This document shows, piece by piece, positions 6,440 through 14,554 of a stretch of DNA of 14,561 nucleotides. The stretch is from Rhodospirillaceae bacterium (GTDB taxonomy: Bacteria > Pseudomonadota > Alphaproteobacteria > CADEGL01): the NCBI GenBank assembly GCA_018699755.1, contig JABIRQ010000300.1:1-14561 (forward strand). The letters run 5' to 3'. The position numbers and the translations under genes are program-made. The notes under the pieces were generated by a model that saw only the letters and a list, made by a program, of their open reading frames with translations, searched no databases and had not been told where the DNA came from. Each line of letters starts with the position of its first letter. The stretch's first letter is position 1.

Positions 6440-7957
6440 CTAGCGCGCCGCCAAGGCCGACGGGCCTTCGCCCGCAGCCAGCGCCGCTTGATAGTTGCCG
6501 AGGAGCAGCTCGACCGAAGGCTCCATCACCTCGATGAAGGAGGTCGGGTAGATGCCCATCCACAGAACGATGGCGAGCAACGGCGCGAAGATCAGAATCT
6601 CCCTGCGATTGAGATCCGTGATCTCCATCAGGTCGGCCTTGGTCAGCTTGCCGAAGATGACCCGCCGGTAGAGCCAGAGCATATAGGCCGCGCCCAGGAC
6701 CATGCCGAGCGCGATCAGGGCCGCCGCCCAGGTGCTGACCTGGAAGACTCCGACCATGACCAGGAACTCGCCGATGAATCCGCTGGTCCCCGGCAGGCCC
6801 ACGCTGGCGAGCATGAAGACCATGAAAACGAAGGCGTAGAGCGGCATACGGTGGACCAGGCCGCCGTAACGGTCGATCCGGCGCGAATGGATTCGGTCGT
6901 AGATCACGCCGACGACGAGGAAGAGCGCCGCCGAGACGACGCCGTGGCTCAACATCTGGATGATCGCCCCTTCGACGGCCTGCAGGTTCAAGGCGAAGAT
7001 ACCGATCGTCACGAAGCCCATATGGGCCACCGAGCTATAGGCGATCAGCTTCTTCATGTCCTCCTGCGCCAGGGCGACGAGCGAGGTGTAGATCACGGCG
7101 ACGATGGACAGGGCGAAGACAACGGGCAGGAAGAAATCGGTCGCCAGCGGGAACATCGGCACCGAAAAGCGCAGGAAGCCGTAGCCGCCGAACTTCAACA
7201 GCACGCCGGCGAGGATCACCGAACCCGCCGTCGGTGCCTCGACATGGGCGTCGGGCAGCCAGGTGTGGACCGGCCACATGGGAACCTTGACCGCAAAGGA
7301 GGCGAAGAAGGCCAGCCAGAGCCAGGTCTGCATGCCGGACGGAAACTCGTAGGCCATCAGGGCCGGAATATCGGAGGTGCCCGCCTCGAAATAGATCGCC
7401 AGCATGGCGAGCAGCATCAGGACCGACCCGAGCAGGGTGTAGAGGAAGAACTTGAAGGCTGAATAGACCCGGCGCGGCCCGCCCCAGATGCCGATGATCA
7501 GGAACATCGGGATCAGCACGCCTTCGAAGAACATGTAGAAGGCGAAGAGGTCGAGGGCGCTGAAGGTGCCGACCATCAGGGTTTCGAGCACCAGGAAGGC
7601 GATCATGTATTCGCGCACGCGCGTCTGGATGGCCTCCCAGCTCGACAAGATGCAGATCGGCGTCAGCAGGGTGGCGAGCAGGACGAAAGGCATCGAAATG
7701 CCGTCGACGCCCATGTGGTAGCTGATGTTGAAATCAGGCAGCCAGGCGACCTGTTCCTCGAACTGGAACCCCGCGACGCCGCGCTCGAACCCGAACCAGA
7801 TGTAAAGCGACGCAACGAAGGTGAAGAGCGAGGTCCAGAGCGCGACCCAGCGGGCGTTGCGCGCGACATCGGCCTCCTCGCCCCGGATGACCAGCACCAG
7901 CAGGGCGCCGACCAAGGGCAGGAAGGTGACGACGGAAAGGATGGGAATGTCCTGCAT
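6440..7957 (-). CDS. nuoM: NADH-quinone oxidoreductase subunit M
   Basis: Antiporter-like proton-pumping subunit of the complex I membrane arm, lying between NuoL and NuoN. The 505 residues match the family and show about 14 hydrophobic helices. Seen: Glu145 (FFEGVLIPM) on helix 5, Lys224 (AVKVPMWPVHTWLPDAH) on helix 7, Lys255 (LLKFGGYG) on helix 8, and Glu397 (FIGEF) on helix 12, the charged residues of the proton path. The ATG at 7957 lies four bases after the nuoL stop with only a weak ribosome site, so coupling to nuoL is likely. The N-terminal two helices and the loop with DGISMPF (85-91) are intact. Confidence 0.97.
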   Translation of the reverse strand: MQDIPILSVVTFLPLVGALLVLVIRGEEADVARNARWVALWTSLFTFVASLYIWFGFERGVAGFQFEEQVAWLPDFNISYHMGVDGISMPFVLLATLLTPICILSSWEAIQTRVREYMIAFLVLETLMVGTFSALDLFAFYMFFEGVLIPMFLIIGIWGGPRRVYSAFKFFLYTLLGSVLMLLAMLAIYFEAGTSDIPALMAYEFPSGMQTWLWLAFFASFAVKVPMWPVHTWLPDAHVEAPTAGSVILAGVLLKFGGYGFLRFSVPMFPLATDFFLPVVFALSIVAVIYTSLVALAQEDMKKLIAYSSVAHMGFVTIGIFALNLQAVEGAIIQMLSHGVVSAALFLVVGVIYDRIHSRRIDRYGGLVHRMPLYAFVFMVFMLASVGLPGTSGFIGEFLVMVGVFQVSTWAAALIALGMVLGAAYMLWLYRRVIFGKLTKADLMEITDLNRREILIFAPLLAIVLWMGIYPTSFIEVMEPSVELLLGNYQAALAAGEGPSALAAR

Positions 7958-7961
7958 CGCC

Positions 7962-9917
7962 CTAACCCGCCCGCGCGTAGAGATACCAGGTGATCAGGCC
8001 GACCACCCCGATCAGCATGGCGAAGGCGTAGTGGTAGACGTAGCCGCTCTGCATCCGGCTGGCCCGCCGCGCGATATTCATCGAGGCGGCCGCGATCCCG
8101 TCGGGCCCCACGCCGTCGATCACCGCGCCGTCGCCCGATTTCCACAATCCGCGGCCGAGTGCGTTGGCGGGGCGCACGAAGAGGAAGTCGTATAGCTCGT
8201 CGAAATACCACTTGTTCAGCAGGAACAGATAGACGGGCCGGAACCGCGCCGCGATGCGCGCCGGCAGATCGGGGCGGGTCATGTAGAGGTAATAGGCTCC
8301 CGCGATCCCCAGAACGGCCATGATCAGCGGCAGCAGCACGACCCAGAGGGGCGAATGATGCGCCGCCTCGATCGAGTTGTTGGCCGGCAGGATCAGGATC
8401 GAATCGCCCCAGAAGGCGTGCAGATCCTCGCCCACGAACAGGCCATAGGCGATCACCCCGGCAAAGATCGCGCCGATCGACAGGAACATCAGCGGCACGG
8501 TCATAACCTTGGGCGATTCGTGGATATGGGCCTCGGTCTCCTCGTCCATGCGCGGCTTGCCGTGGAAGGTCAGGAAGATCAGGCGCCAGGAATAGAAGGC
8601 GGTCAGCAGGGCCGCCGCGATGCCCAGCCAGAAGGCGTATTGGCCGAACCCGGTATGCGCGCCCCAGGCCGATTCGAGGATGATGTCCTTCGAATAAAAT
8701 CCGGCGAAACCGAAGATGCCCGGAATGCCGATCCCGGCCAGGGCCAAGCTGCCGATCCACATCATGGCGTAGGTCACGGGAATCTTCTTATAGAGCCCGC
8801 CCATGTGGCGCATGTCCTGCTGATCGGAGACGGCATGGATCACCGAACCGGCGCCGAGGAAGAGCAGCGCCTTGAACCAGGCATGGGTCATCAGGTGGAA
8901 GATCGCGGCCGGATAGGCCGAGACCCCCAGGGCGAAGAACATGTAGCCGAGCTGGCTGCAGGTCGAATAGGCGATCACTCGCTTGATGTCGTTCTGGACC
9001 AGGCCGATGGTCGCCGCGAACAATGCGGTCGTGCCGCCGACCACCGCGACCACGGCCAGGGCGGCCGGGGCGTATTCGAACATCGGCGAAAGGCGCGCGA
9101 CCATGAAGACGCCGGCCGTCACCATCGTCGCGGCGTGGATCAGGGCGGAGACCGGGGTCGGCCCCTCCATCGCGTCGGGCAGCCAGGTGTGCAGGATGAA
9201 CTGAGCCGACTTGCCCATCGCGCCGATGAAGAGCAGCACGCAGACGATGGTCAGCGCGTCGAAGTTCATGCCCAGGAATTCGAGGCCGGCGCCGACCTTG
9301 CCCGGCGCGGCGGCGAAGACGGTCGAGAACTCGACCGAGCCGAACAGTAGGAAGACTCCCATGATGCCGAGGGCGAAGCCGAAATCGCCCACCCGGTTGA
9401 CCAGGAAGGCCTTGATCGAGGCCGCGTTCGCCGCCTCCCGCTCATACCAGAAGCCGATTAGCAGATAGGAGACCAGGCCCACCCCTTCCCAACCGAAGAA
9501 GAGCTGCAGGAAGTTGGGCGCGGTCACCAGGGTCAGCATGAAGAAGGTGAACAGGCTGAGATAGGCCATGAACCGCGGCTTGTGCGGGTCATGGGACATG
9601 TAGCCGATCGAATAGATGTGGATCGCCGAGGAGACCAGGGTGACGGTCAGCACCATGACCGCGCTCAAGGTATCGAACTTGAGGCCCCAGGACGCCTCGA
9701 AAGTCCCCGCGTCGAACCAGGTGAAGAACTCGATCACGCGCGGTTGGCCGCCGAGCGCCACCTCCATGAAGATCGGGATCGACAAGGCGGCCGACAGGAC
9801 CATCAGGCCGCAGGTGACGAGCTGCGCACCCCGGTCCGAAATCTTGCGGAACAGACCGAGCAGCCCGACGATCGTGGCGCCGAGAAGCGGGGCAAATATG
9901 CAGGCGACGTAAAGCAC
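7962..9917 (-). CDS. nuoL: NADH-quinone oxidoreductase subunit L
   Basis: The distal and largest proton-pumping subunit of complex I. The 651 residues are slightly longer than E. coli NuoL (613) and normal for alphaproteobacteria. Seen: Glu144 (FFGWEGVGLVSYLLIGFW), Lys236 (AMGKSAQF) next to LHTWLPDAMEGPTPVSALIH, the HAATMVTAGV segment with His261, Lys349 (HAWFKALLFL), and Lys410-Asp411 (FYSKD) on helix 12. After residue 540 a hydrophilic stretch fits the long lateral helix that runs along the membrane arm, and a last hydrophobic segment at about 628-648 is its anchor. The start is GTG at 9917, supported by GAGGA (9926-9922) four bases upstream and by the MLYVA-like opening of the family. It begins seven bases after the nuoK stop. 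Confidence 0.97.
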   Translation of the reverse strand: MLYVACIFAPLLGATIVGLLGLFRKISDRGAQLVTCGLMVLSAALSIPIFMEVALGGQPRVIEFFTWFDAGTFEASWGLKFDTLSAVMVLTVTLVSSAIHIYSIGYMSHDPHKPRFMAYLSLFTFFMLTLVTAPNFLQLFFGWEGVGLVSYLLIGFWYEREAANAASIKAFLVNRVGDFGFALGIMGVFLLFGSVEFSTVFAAAPGKVGAGLEFLGMNFDALTIVCVLLFIGAMGKSAQFILHTWLPDAMEGPTPVSALIHAATMVTAGVFMVARLSPMFEYAPAALAVVAVVGGTTALFAATIGLVQNDIKRVIAYSTCSQLGYMFFALGVSAYPAAIFHLMTHAWFKALLFLGAGSVIHAVSDQQDMRHMGGLYKKIPVTYAMMWIGSLALAGIGIPGIFGFAGFYSKDIILESAWGAHTGFGQYAFWLGIAAALLTAFYSWRLIFLTFHGKPRMDEETEAHIHESPKVMTVPLMFLSIGAIFAGVIAYGLFVGEDLHAFWGDSILILPANNSIEAAHHSPLWVVLLPLIMAVLGIAGAYYLYMTRPDLPARIAARFRPVYLFLLNKWYFDELYDFLFVRPANALGRGLWKSGDGAVIDGVGPDGIAAASMNIARRASRMQSGYVYHYAFAMLIGVVGLITWYLYARAG

Positions 9918-9921
9918 GCTG

Positions 9922-9926
9922 TCCTC
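9922..9926 (-). promoter_or_regulatory. Ribosome-binding site deciding the nuoL GTG start
   Basis: GAGGA on the minus strand, four bases before GTG 9917. It overlaps the nuoK stop codon, which allows ribosomes finishing nuoK to restart on nuoL. It supports the GTG rather than a later ATG. Confidence 0.65.
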
Positions 9927-10233
9927 AGCCCTTCATGACGTTGAGGTCTTCGACCGCGATGGTCCCGCGGTTGCGGAAATAGACGACCAGGATGGCGAGG
10001 CCGATCGCCGCCTCGGCCGCGGCGATGCCGAGCACGAACATGGCGAAGATCTGCCCGACCAGGTCCCCGAGATGGGCCGAGAAGGCGACCAGGTTGATGT
10101 TGACCGCGAGCAGCATCAGCTCGATCGACATCAGGATGATGATGACGTTCTTGCGGTTCAGGAAGATGCCGAAAATGCCGAGGGCGAAGAGGATCGCTGC
10201 GACGGTCAGGTAATGGGCCAGGCCGATTTCCAT
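9925..10233 (-). CDS. nuoK: NADH-quinone oxidoreductase subunit K
   Basis: Small membrane subunit of complex I (102 residues, homologue of ND4L) that helps couple quinone reduction to proton pumping. Three hydrophobic helices are visible at about 6-24, 29-52 and 60-85. Glu38 in MSIELMLLAVN and Glu74 in AAAEAAIGLA match the two buried glutamates Glu36 and Glu72 of E. coli NuoK. The ATG at 10233 shares one base with the nuoJ stop (TGATG), and GGGGAGGG six bases upstream, inside the nuoJ end, is a strong ribosome site. Confidence 0.97.
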   Translation of the reverse strand: MEIGLAHYLTVAAILFALGIFGIFLNRKNVIIILMSIELMLLAVNINLVAFSAHLGDLVGQIFAMFVLGIAAAEAAIGLAILVVYFRNRGTIAVEDLNVMKG

Positions 10234-10847
10234 CAGATGCCCTCCCCGCTGCGCACCTTGACGACTTCGAGCGAATCCTCGCGTCGGCGGTCCAGTTGAG
10301 CCGCGATGCGCTGCTTCTTGACCCCGTCGCGCTGGCGGTGGGTCAGGACAATGGCGCCGATCATGGCGACCAGCAGGATCAGGCCCGCCACCTGGAACAG
10401 GTACGCGTATTTCGTATAGAGCACGAGACCCAAGGCATGGGCGTTGGTGATCTCGCCGGCCACCGGAATCGGATCGGTGCCGACCGCCTCCGCCCCTGGC
10501 GCCACGGCCCAGGCGCCGAAGACCAGCACCAGTTCCGCCACCAGGACCAGGCCGACCAGCGCGCCCACGGGCAGATATTGCTGAAAGCCCTGGCGCAGGG
10601 CGACGAAGTTGATGTCCAGCATCATGACGACGAAGAGGAACAGCACCGCGACCGCGCCGACATAGACGATAACCAGGACCATCGCCAGGAACTCCGCCCC
10701 CATCAACACGAACAGGGCGGCGGCGTTGAAGAAGGCGAGGATCAAGAACAGCACCGAATGCACGGGATTGCGGGCGCTGACGACCATCACGCCCGAGGCC
10801 ACGGCCACGGCGGCGAAAAGATAGAAGGCGAGCGCCTGGATAATCAC
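10233..10847 (-). CDS. nuoJ: NADH-quinone oxidoreductase subunit J
   Basis: Membrane subunit of complex I (ND6 homologue), 204 residues with about five hydrophobic helices: roughly 3-23, 28-48, 54-76, 92-114 and 145-166. The segment VIVYVGAVAVLFLFVVMML (59-77) is the conserved helix 3, whose pi-bulge moves during turnover in known structures. The C-terminal tail after residue 168 is charged and cytoplasmic. The start is GTG at 10847, supported by AGGGGG (10859-10854) six bases upstream; no ATG in this frame precedes the conserved N-terminus. It follows nuoI after 51 bases that contain a small tandem repeat. Confidence 0.96.
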   Translation of the reverse strand: MIIQALAFYLFAAVAVASGVMVVSARNPVHSVLFLILAFFNAAALFVLMGAEFLAMVLVIVYVGAVAVLFLFVVMMLDINFVALRQGFQQYLPVGALVGLVLVAELVLVFGAWAVAPGAEAVGTDPIPVAGEITNAHALGLVLYTKYAYLFQVAGLILLVAMIGAIVLTHRQRDGVKKQRIAAQLDRRREDSLEVVKVRSGEGI

Positions 10848-10853
10848 CGGTTT

Positions 10854-10859
10854 CCCCCT
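10854..10859 (-). promoter_or_regulatory. Ribosome-binding site deciding the nuoJ GTG start
   Basis: AGGGGG on the minus strand lies six bases before GTG 10847, a normal spacing, and supports that codon as the nuoJ start. Confidence 0.65.
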
Positions 10860-10865
10860 GCCCCT

Positions 10866-10889
10866 GTCACGATCCCGGTCACGATCCCG
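10866..10889. repeat. 12-base perfect tandem duplication
   Basis: GTCACGATCCCG occurs twice head to tail, at 10866-10877 and 10878-10889, in the noncoding gap between nuoI and nuoJ. Two copies with no mismatch suggest a recent slippage duplication. No regulatory meaning can be read from the sequence. Confidence 0.9.
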
Positions 10890-10898
10890 CCCCCGCGC

Positions 10899-11384
10899 CT
10901 ATTTGTACGGCGCGTCGGCGGCGAGATTGGCGGCGATTTCCACTTCCCAGCGGTCGCCGTTGGCGAGCAACTTGCCCTTGTTGTAGAGCAGTTCCTCACG
11001 CGTTTCCGTCGCGAATTCGAAATTCGGCCCCTCGACGATAGCGTCGACCGGGCAGGCCTCCTGGCAGAAGCCGCAATAGATGCATTTCACCATGTCGATA
11101 TCGTAGCGCGTGGTGCGCCGGCTGCCGTCGTCGCGCGGCTCGGCCTCGATGGTGATTGCCTGGGCCGGGCAGATCGCCTCGCACAGCTTGCAGGCGATGC
11201 AACGCTCCTCGCCGTTCGGATAGCGGCGCAGCGCGTGCTCGCCCCGGAAGCGCGGGCTGATCGGCCCCTTCTCGTAGGGGTAGTTGATCGTGACCTTCGG
11301 CTTGAAGAAATAGCGCAATGTCAGCCACATGCCGGAGATCAGCTCCGCCAGCAGCAAGGACCTTGCTGTGCGATCGAGAACCAT
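10899..11384 (-). CDS. nuoI: NADH-quinone oxidoreductase subunit I (2x[4Fe-4S] ferredoxin-like)
   Basis: Peripheral-arm subunit of complex I (TYKY homologue) carrying clusters N6a and N6b that pass electrons to N2. Of its 161 residues, Cys62, 65, 68 and 72 (CIACKLCEAICP) and Cys101, 104, 107 and 111 (CIYCGFCQEACP) bind the two [4Fe-4S] clusters. An N-terminal amphipathic segment (about 8-26) fits the membrane-facing helix. I chose the ATG at 11384 because MVLDRTARSLLLAEL is the usual opening and the length then matches alphaproteobacterial NuoI (about 162). The frame is open upstream to 11498, but that adds an arginine-rich stretch that runs into nuoH. AAAGGAG lies 11 bases before the ATG. 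Confidence 0.97.
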   Translation of the reverse strand: MVLDRTARSLLLAELISGMWLTLRYFFKPKVTINYPYEKGPISPRFRGEHALRRYPNGEERCIACKLCEAICPAQAITIEAEPRDDGSRRTTRYDIDMVKCIYCGFCQEACPVDAIVEGPNFEFATETREELLYNKGKLLANGDRWEVEIAANLAADAPYK

Positions 11385-11454
11385 CGCTACCTGCTCTCCT
11401 TTCGCGCGTGGCGGCCCGTTCGAGGCACGCCCGTCGATTCGAATAGCTCTGCCG
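11385..11454 (-). other. nuoH-nuoI spacer
   Basis: At 70 bases this is the longest noncoding gap in the window. On the coding strand it holds the nuoI ribosome site (AAAGGAG) and a weak five-base-pair inverted repeat (GCGTG and CACGC with a 15-base loop). There is no T run, so it is not a convincing terminator, and no promoter-like boxes stand out. Confidence 0.5.
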
Positions 11455-12483
11455 TCACGACGCCACTCCCGCCATCTGGGGCGCCCAGCCGAAGGCAACC
11501 AGCACGCCCGCGGTCAGAATGAGCCAGAGCAGCGAAAACGGCAGGAAGACCTTCCAGCCGAGGCGCATGAGCTGGTCGTAGCGATAGCGCGGGAAGGTCG
11601 CCCGCACCCAGAGGAAGCAGAACAGCACGAAAGCGATCTTGAGGCCGAACCAGATCGGTCCGGGAATCCAATTGAAGGGAGCCGCGTCGATCGGCGGCAA
11701 CCAACCGCCCAGGAACAGCACGACCGTCATCGCGCTCATCAAAATCATGTTCGCGTATTCGCCCAGGAAGAACAGGGCGAAGGTCATGGCCGAATATTCG
11801 ACGTTGTAGCCGGCGACGAGTTCCGCTTCCGCCTCGGGCAGGTCGAAGGGCGCGCGGTTGGTCTCCGCCAGGCCGGAAATGAAGAACACCACGAACATCG
11901 GCAGCAGCGGGATGCAGAACCACAGCCCCTTCTGCGCCATCACGATGTCGGAGAGGTTGAGCGAGCCGACACAGAGCAGCACGGTGATGATGACGAAGCC
12001 GATGGCGACCTCGTAGGACACCATCTGCGCGGCCGAGCGCAGCGCGCCGAGGAAGGCGTATTTCGAGTTGCTCGCCCAGCCGGCCATAATGATGCCGTAG
12101 ATGCCGAGGGACGAGATCGCGAAGAGGTAGAGGATGCCGACATTGATATCGGCCAGCACCCAACCCTCGTCGAAGGGGATTACCGCCCAGGCCACAAGGC
12201 TGAGAGTGAAGGTCACCATCGGCGCCAGGATGAAGACGACCCGATTCGCCCCGCTGGGGATGATGGTTTCCTTCATCATCAGCTTGAGCCCGTCGGCGAT
12301 AGGCTGAAGCAATCCGAAGGGACCGACCACGTTGGGGCCGACGCGGAGCTGCATGGCCGCGATGACCTTGCGCTCGGCATAGGTCAGATAGGCCACCGCT
12401 CCCAGCAGCGGCAGCACGATCGCCAGGATATAGGCGACGATCAGTGCCGTCGGAAAAACATAGCCTTGCCAGAACTCAGCCAT
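11455..12483 (-). CDS. nuoH: NADH-quinone oxidoreductase subunit H
   Basis: Membrane subunit of complex I (ND1 homologue), 342 residues and eight expected hydrophobic helices, which together with NuoB and NuoD forms the quinone-binding chamber and the entry of the first proton path. Seen: AERKVIAAMQLRVGPNVVGP (36-55), the conserved loop around residues 206-230 with ETNRAPFDLPEAEAEL and the acidic run that lines the E-channel, and RATFPRYRYDQLM (294-306). The ATG at 12483 is supported by the normal MAEFW opening; the frame runs on upstream to 12687 but that is antiphase to nuoG. It overlaps the nuoG end by eight bases, with only a weak ribosome site, so coupling to nuoG is likely. Confidence 0.97.
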   Translation of the reverse strand: MAEFWQGYVFPTALIVAYILAIVLPLLGAVAYLTYAERKVIAAMQLRVGPNVVGPFGLLQPIADGLKLMMKETIIPSGANRVVFILAPMVTFTLSLVAWAVIPFDEGWVLADINVGILYLFAISSLGIYGIIMAGWASNSKYAFLGALRSAAQMVSYEVAIGFVIITVLLCVGSLNLSDIVMAQKGLWFCIPLLPMFVVFFISGLAETNRAPFDLPEAEAELVAGYNVEYSAMTFALFFLGEYANMILMSAMTVVLFLGGWLPPIDAAPFNWIPGPIWFGLKIAFVLFCFLWVRATFPRYRYDQLMRLGWKVFLPFSLLWLILTAGVLVAFGWAPQMAGVAS

Positions 12484-14554
12484 CGGTGCCGGTCTTCTCT
12501 TGCCTAGTCTTCTCGCCCATCCCCGGGGCGATGATCTCGGCGCATTGCGCCATGGTCTCCGAGGCGCGGCTGACCGGATCGGTCCGGTAGAAATCGGCGA
12601 TCGGCGAAGCGAAGGGGGCCGTGTCCAGCTCTCCTTCGGTCCCGAAGGTGCCCCAATCCGCCGGCACGATCCGGTCGTAGGCGCCAAACACCGGGCTGGC
12701 CGATTCTAGGCGTGCGCGAAGCTGTTCCAGGGTGTCGTAAGGCAGGGTCGCATCCAGCGCGGCGGAAAGAGCGCGCAGTATCTTCCAGTCCTCGCGCGCC
12801 TCGCCCGGTGGGAAATGGGACAAGCGCGCCCGCTGGGCTCGGCCCTCGGTGTTGACGTAGAGGGCGTTCTTCTCGGTATAGGCCGCACCCGGCAGGATCA
12901 CATCGGCGCATTCCGCGCCCCGGTCGCCGTGATGGCCTTGATAGACCACGAAGGCCTTGGCCAATCGGGCCGTGTCGATCTCGTCCGCGCCCAGCAGGTA
13001 AACGATCTCGACCGCGCCGCTCTCCGCGCCGGCCAGGATACCCTCGACGTCGCGCCCCCCGTCGCCCGGCACGAAGCCGAGTTCCATGCCGCCGACCCGC
13101 GCCGCGGCGGTGTGCAGCATGTTGAAGCCGTTCCAGCCCTCGACGACCATGCCGGTGTCTTCGGCGATCTTGCGCGCCAGGGCGAGGACAGCCGCGCCAT
13201 CGGGCCGCGCGAGGGCGCCCATGCCCAGCACGATCATCGGCCGCTCGGCATCCTTCAACACCTTGGCGAAATCGTGCGAGCCGTCGGCAACCGCGCGCAA
13301 GGCATCGCCGCCGTCGCCCAGGTGGTCGTAGCGATAGGTCAGGTCATGGGCTTCGCCGATCAGCCCGACGGGAAAGCCCCCGCGCAGCCAGCGCTTGCGG
13401 ATGCGGGCGTTGACCAACGCCCCCTCCTTGCGCGGATTGGTGCCGACCAGCAGCAGGGCGTCGGCCTCCTCGATCCCGGCGATCGTGGTGTTGAAGCGCC
13501 AGCCGGCCGCACCGGCCGGATCGAGCTTCGCGCCGTCCTGCCGGCAATCGATATGGGGCGAGCCGAGACCGGCCACCAGGTCTTTCAGCGCGGCCATGGA
13601 TTCGCAATCGGCGAGATCGCCCGCGACCGCCGCGATCTTGCCGCCGTTCACGCCCTGAAGGCGCCCGGCGATGGCCTCGAACGCCTCCTGCCAACTCGCC
13701 TCTTCCAGCTTGCCGTCGCGGCGCACATAGGGCCGATCGAGACGGCGGCGGCGCAGCCCGTCGCAGGCATAGCGCGTCTTGTCGGAGATCCACTCCTCGT
13801 TGATATCCTCGTGCAGGCGCGGCAGCACGCGCAGCACTTCGGGGCCGCGCGAATCGACCCGGATATTGCTGCCGACCGCGTCCATCACGTCGATCGATTC
13901 GGTCTTCTTCAACTCCCAGGGCCGCGCGACATAGGCGTAGGGCGCGCTAGTCAGCGCGCCGACCGGGCAGAGGTCGATGACATTCGCGCTCAGCTCCGAA
14001 TGCAGCGCGCCTTCGAGATAGGTGGTGATCTCCATATGCTCGCTGCGGCCGAGCGCGCCCATCTCCTGCACCCCCGCGATCTCGGTCGCGAAGCGGATGC
14101 AGCGCGTGCAATGGATGCAGCGCGTCATATAGGTCCGGATCAGCGGGCCCATGGTCTTGACCGGCACCGCGCGCTTGTGCTCGCCGAAGCGGCTGAAACC
14201 GCGGCCGTAGGCCATGGCCTGGTCCTGCAGGTCGCATTCGCCGCCCTGGTCGCAGATCGGACAGTCCAGCGGATGGTTGATCAGCAGGAATTCCATCACC
14301 CCGTTGCGCGCCTTCTCGGCGATCTCGGAGCGGGTCTTGACCACCATGCCGTCGGCGACCGGCCAGGCGCAGGAGGCGATCGGCTTGGGCGCGCGCTCGA
14401 CCTCGACCAGGCACATGCGGCAATTGCCGGCGATCGACAGACGGTCGTGATAGCAGAAGCGCGGAATCTCGATGCCCAGGCGCTCCGCCGCTTGGAGGAT
14501 CGTCAGCCCGGCTTCGACCTCGATCTCGCGCCCGTCTATCGTGACCTTCGGCAT
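12476..14554 (-). CDS. nuoG: NADH-quinone oxidoreductase subunit G
   Basis: Largest peripheral-arm subunit of complex I (75-kDa homologue), 692 residues, cytoplasmic side. Cluster ligands are visible: Cys34, 45, 48 and 62 for the [2Fe-2S] N1b; His94, Cys98, 101 and 107 for [4Fe-4S] N5 (NHPLDCPICDQGGEC); Cys146, 149, 152 and 196 for N4. From about residue 215 the protein has the molybdopterin-oxidoreductase fold, which in complex I holds no cofactor. The extra N7 motif (C-x2-C-x3-C) found in E. coli and Thermus NuoG is absent between residues 215 and 290, where only Cys264 occurs, as in the mitochondrial subunit. The ATG at 14554 is seven bases from the window edge, so its ribosome site and nuoF are not seen. 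Confidence 0.98.
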   Translation of the reverse strand: MPKVTIDGREIEVEAGLTILQAAERLGIEIPRFCYHDRLSIAGNCRMCLVEVERAPKPIASCAWPVADGMVVKTRSEIAEKARNGVMEFLLINHPLDCPICDQGGECDLQDQAMAYGRGFSRFGEHKRAVPVKTMGPLIRTYMTRCIHCTRCIRFATEIAGVQEMGALGRSEHMEITTYLEGALHSELSANVIDLCPVGALTSAPYAYVARPWELKKTESIDVMDAVGSNIRVDSRGPEVLRVLPRLHEDINEEWISDKTRYACDGLRRRRLDRPYVRRDGKLEEASWQEAFEAIAGRLQGVNGGKIAAVAGDLADCESMAALKDLVAGLGSPHIDCRQDGAKLDPAGAAGWRFNTTIAGIEEADALLLVGTNPRKEGALVNARIRKRWLRGGFPVGLIGEAHDLTYRYDHLGDGGDALRAVADGSHDFAKVLKDAERPMIVLGMGALARPDGAAVLALARKIAEDTGMVVEGWNGFNMLHTAAARVGGMELGFVPGDGGRDVEGILAGAESGAVEIVYLLGADEIDTARLAKAFVVYQGHHGDRGAECADVILPGAAYTEKNALYVNTEGRAQRARLSHFPPGEAREDWKILRALSAALDATLPYDTLEQLRARLESASPVFGAYDRIVPADWGTFGTEGELDTAPFASPIADFYRTDPVSRASETMAQCAEIIAPGMGEKTRQEKTGTDG

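Larger units (their letters stand above)
10848..10898 (-). other. nuoI-nuoJ spacer with nuoJ ribosome site
   Basis: This 51-base gap, one of the two longest in the nuo run, holds a perfect 12-base tandem duplication near nuoI and then a purine-rich stretch (10866-10848) whose AGGGGG is the ribosome-binding site for the GTG start of nuoJ. No terminator-like hairpin with a T run is visible, so transcription presumably continues. Confidence 0.6.

Noticed and set aside
6107..7462. Plus-strand open frame of 451 codons opposite nuoN/nuoM
   Set aside because: It spans the junction of two clear genes and has very polar, His/Asp/Glu/Arg-rich composition typical of the complement of membrane-protein genes. 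No ribosome site or domain.
7663..8760. Minus-strand open frame of 365 codons across the nuoL/nuoM junction
   Set aside because: It is an out-of-phase reading of nuoL and nuoM with Arg/Asp-rich composition; both true genes have intact catalytic residues in the other frame.
11388..11429. Short GTG-initiated frame of 13 codons ending just before nuoI
   Set aside because: It has no ribosome site of its own and is the tail of an out-of-phase frame from nuoH; length is too short to support as a leader peptide without comparative data.
10296..11522. Plus-strand open frame of 408 codons opposite nuoH, nuoI and nuoJ
   Set aside because: It crosses three confidently identified genes and their spacers, and the repeated PVTIPVTIPP segment is just the translated 12-base duplication. 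Composition is that of an antisense shadow.
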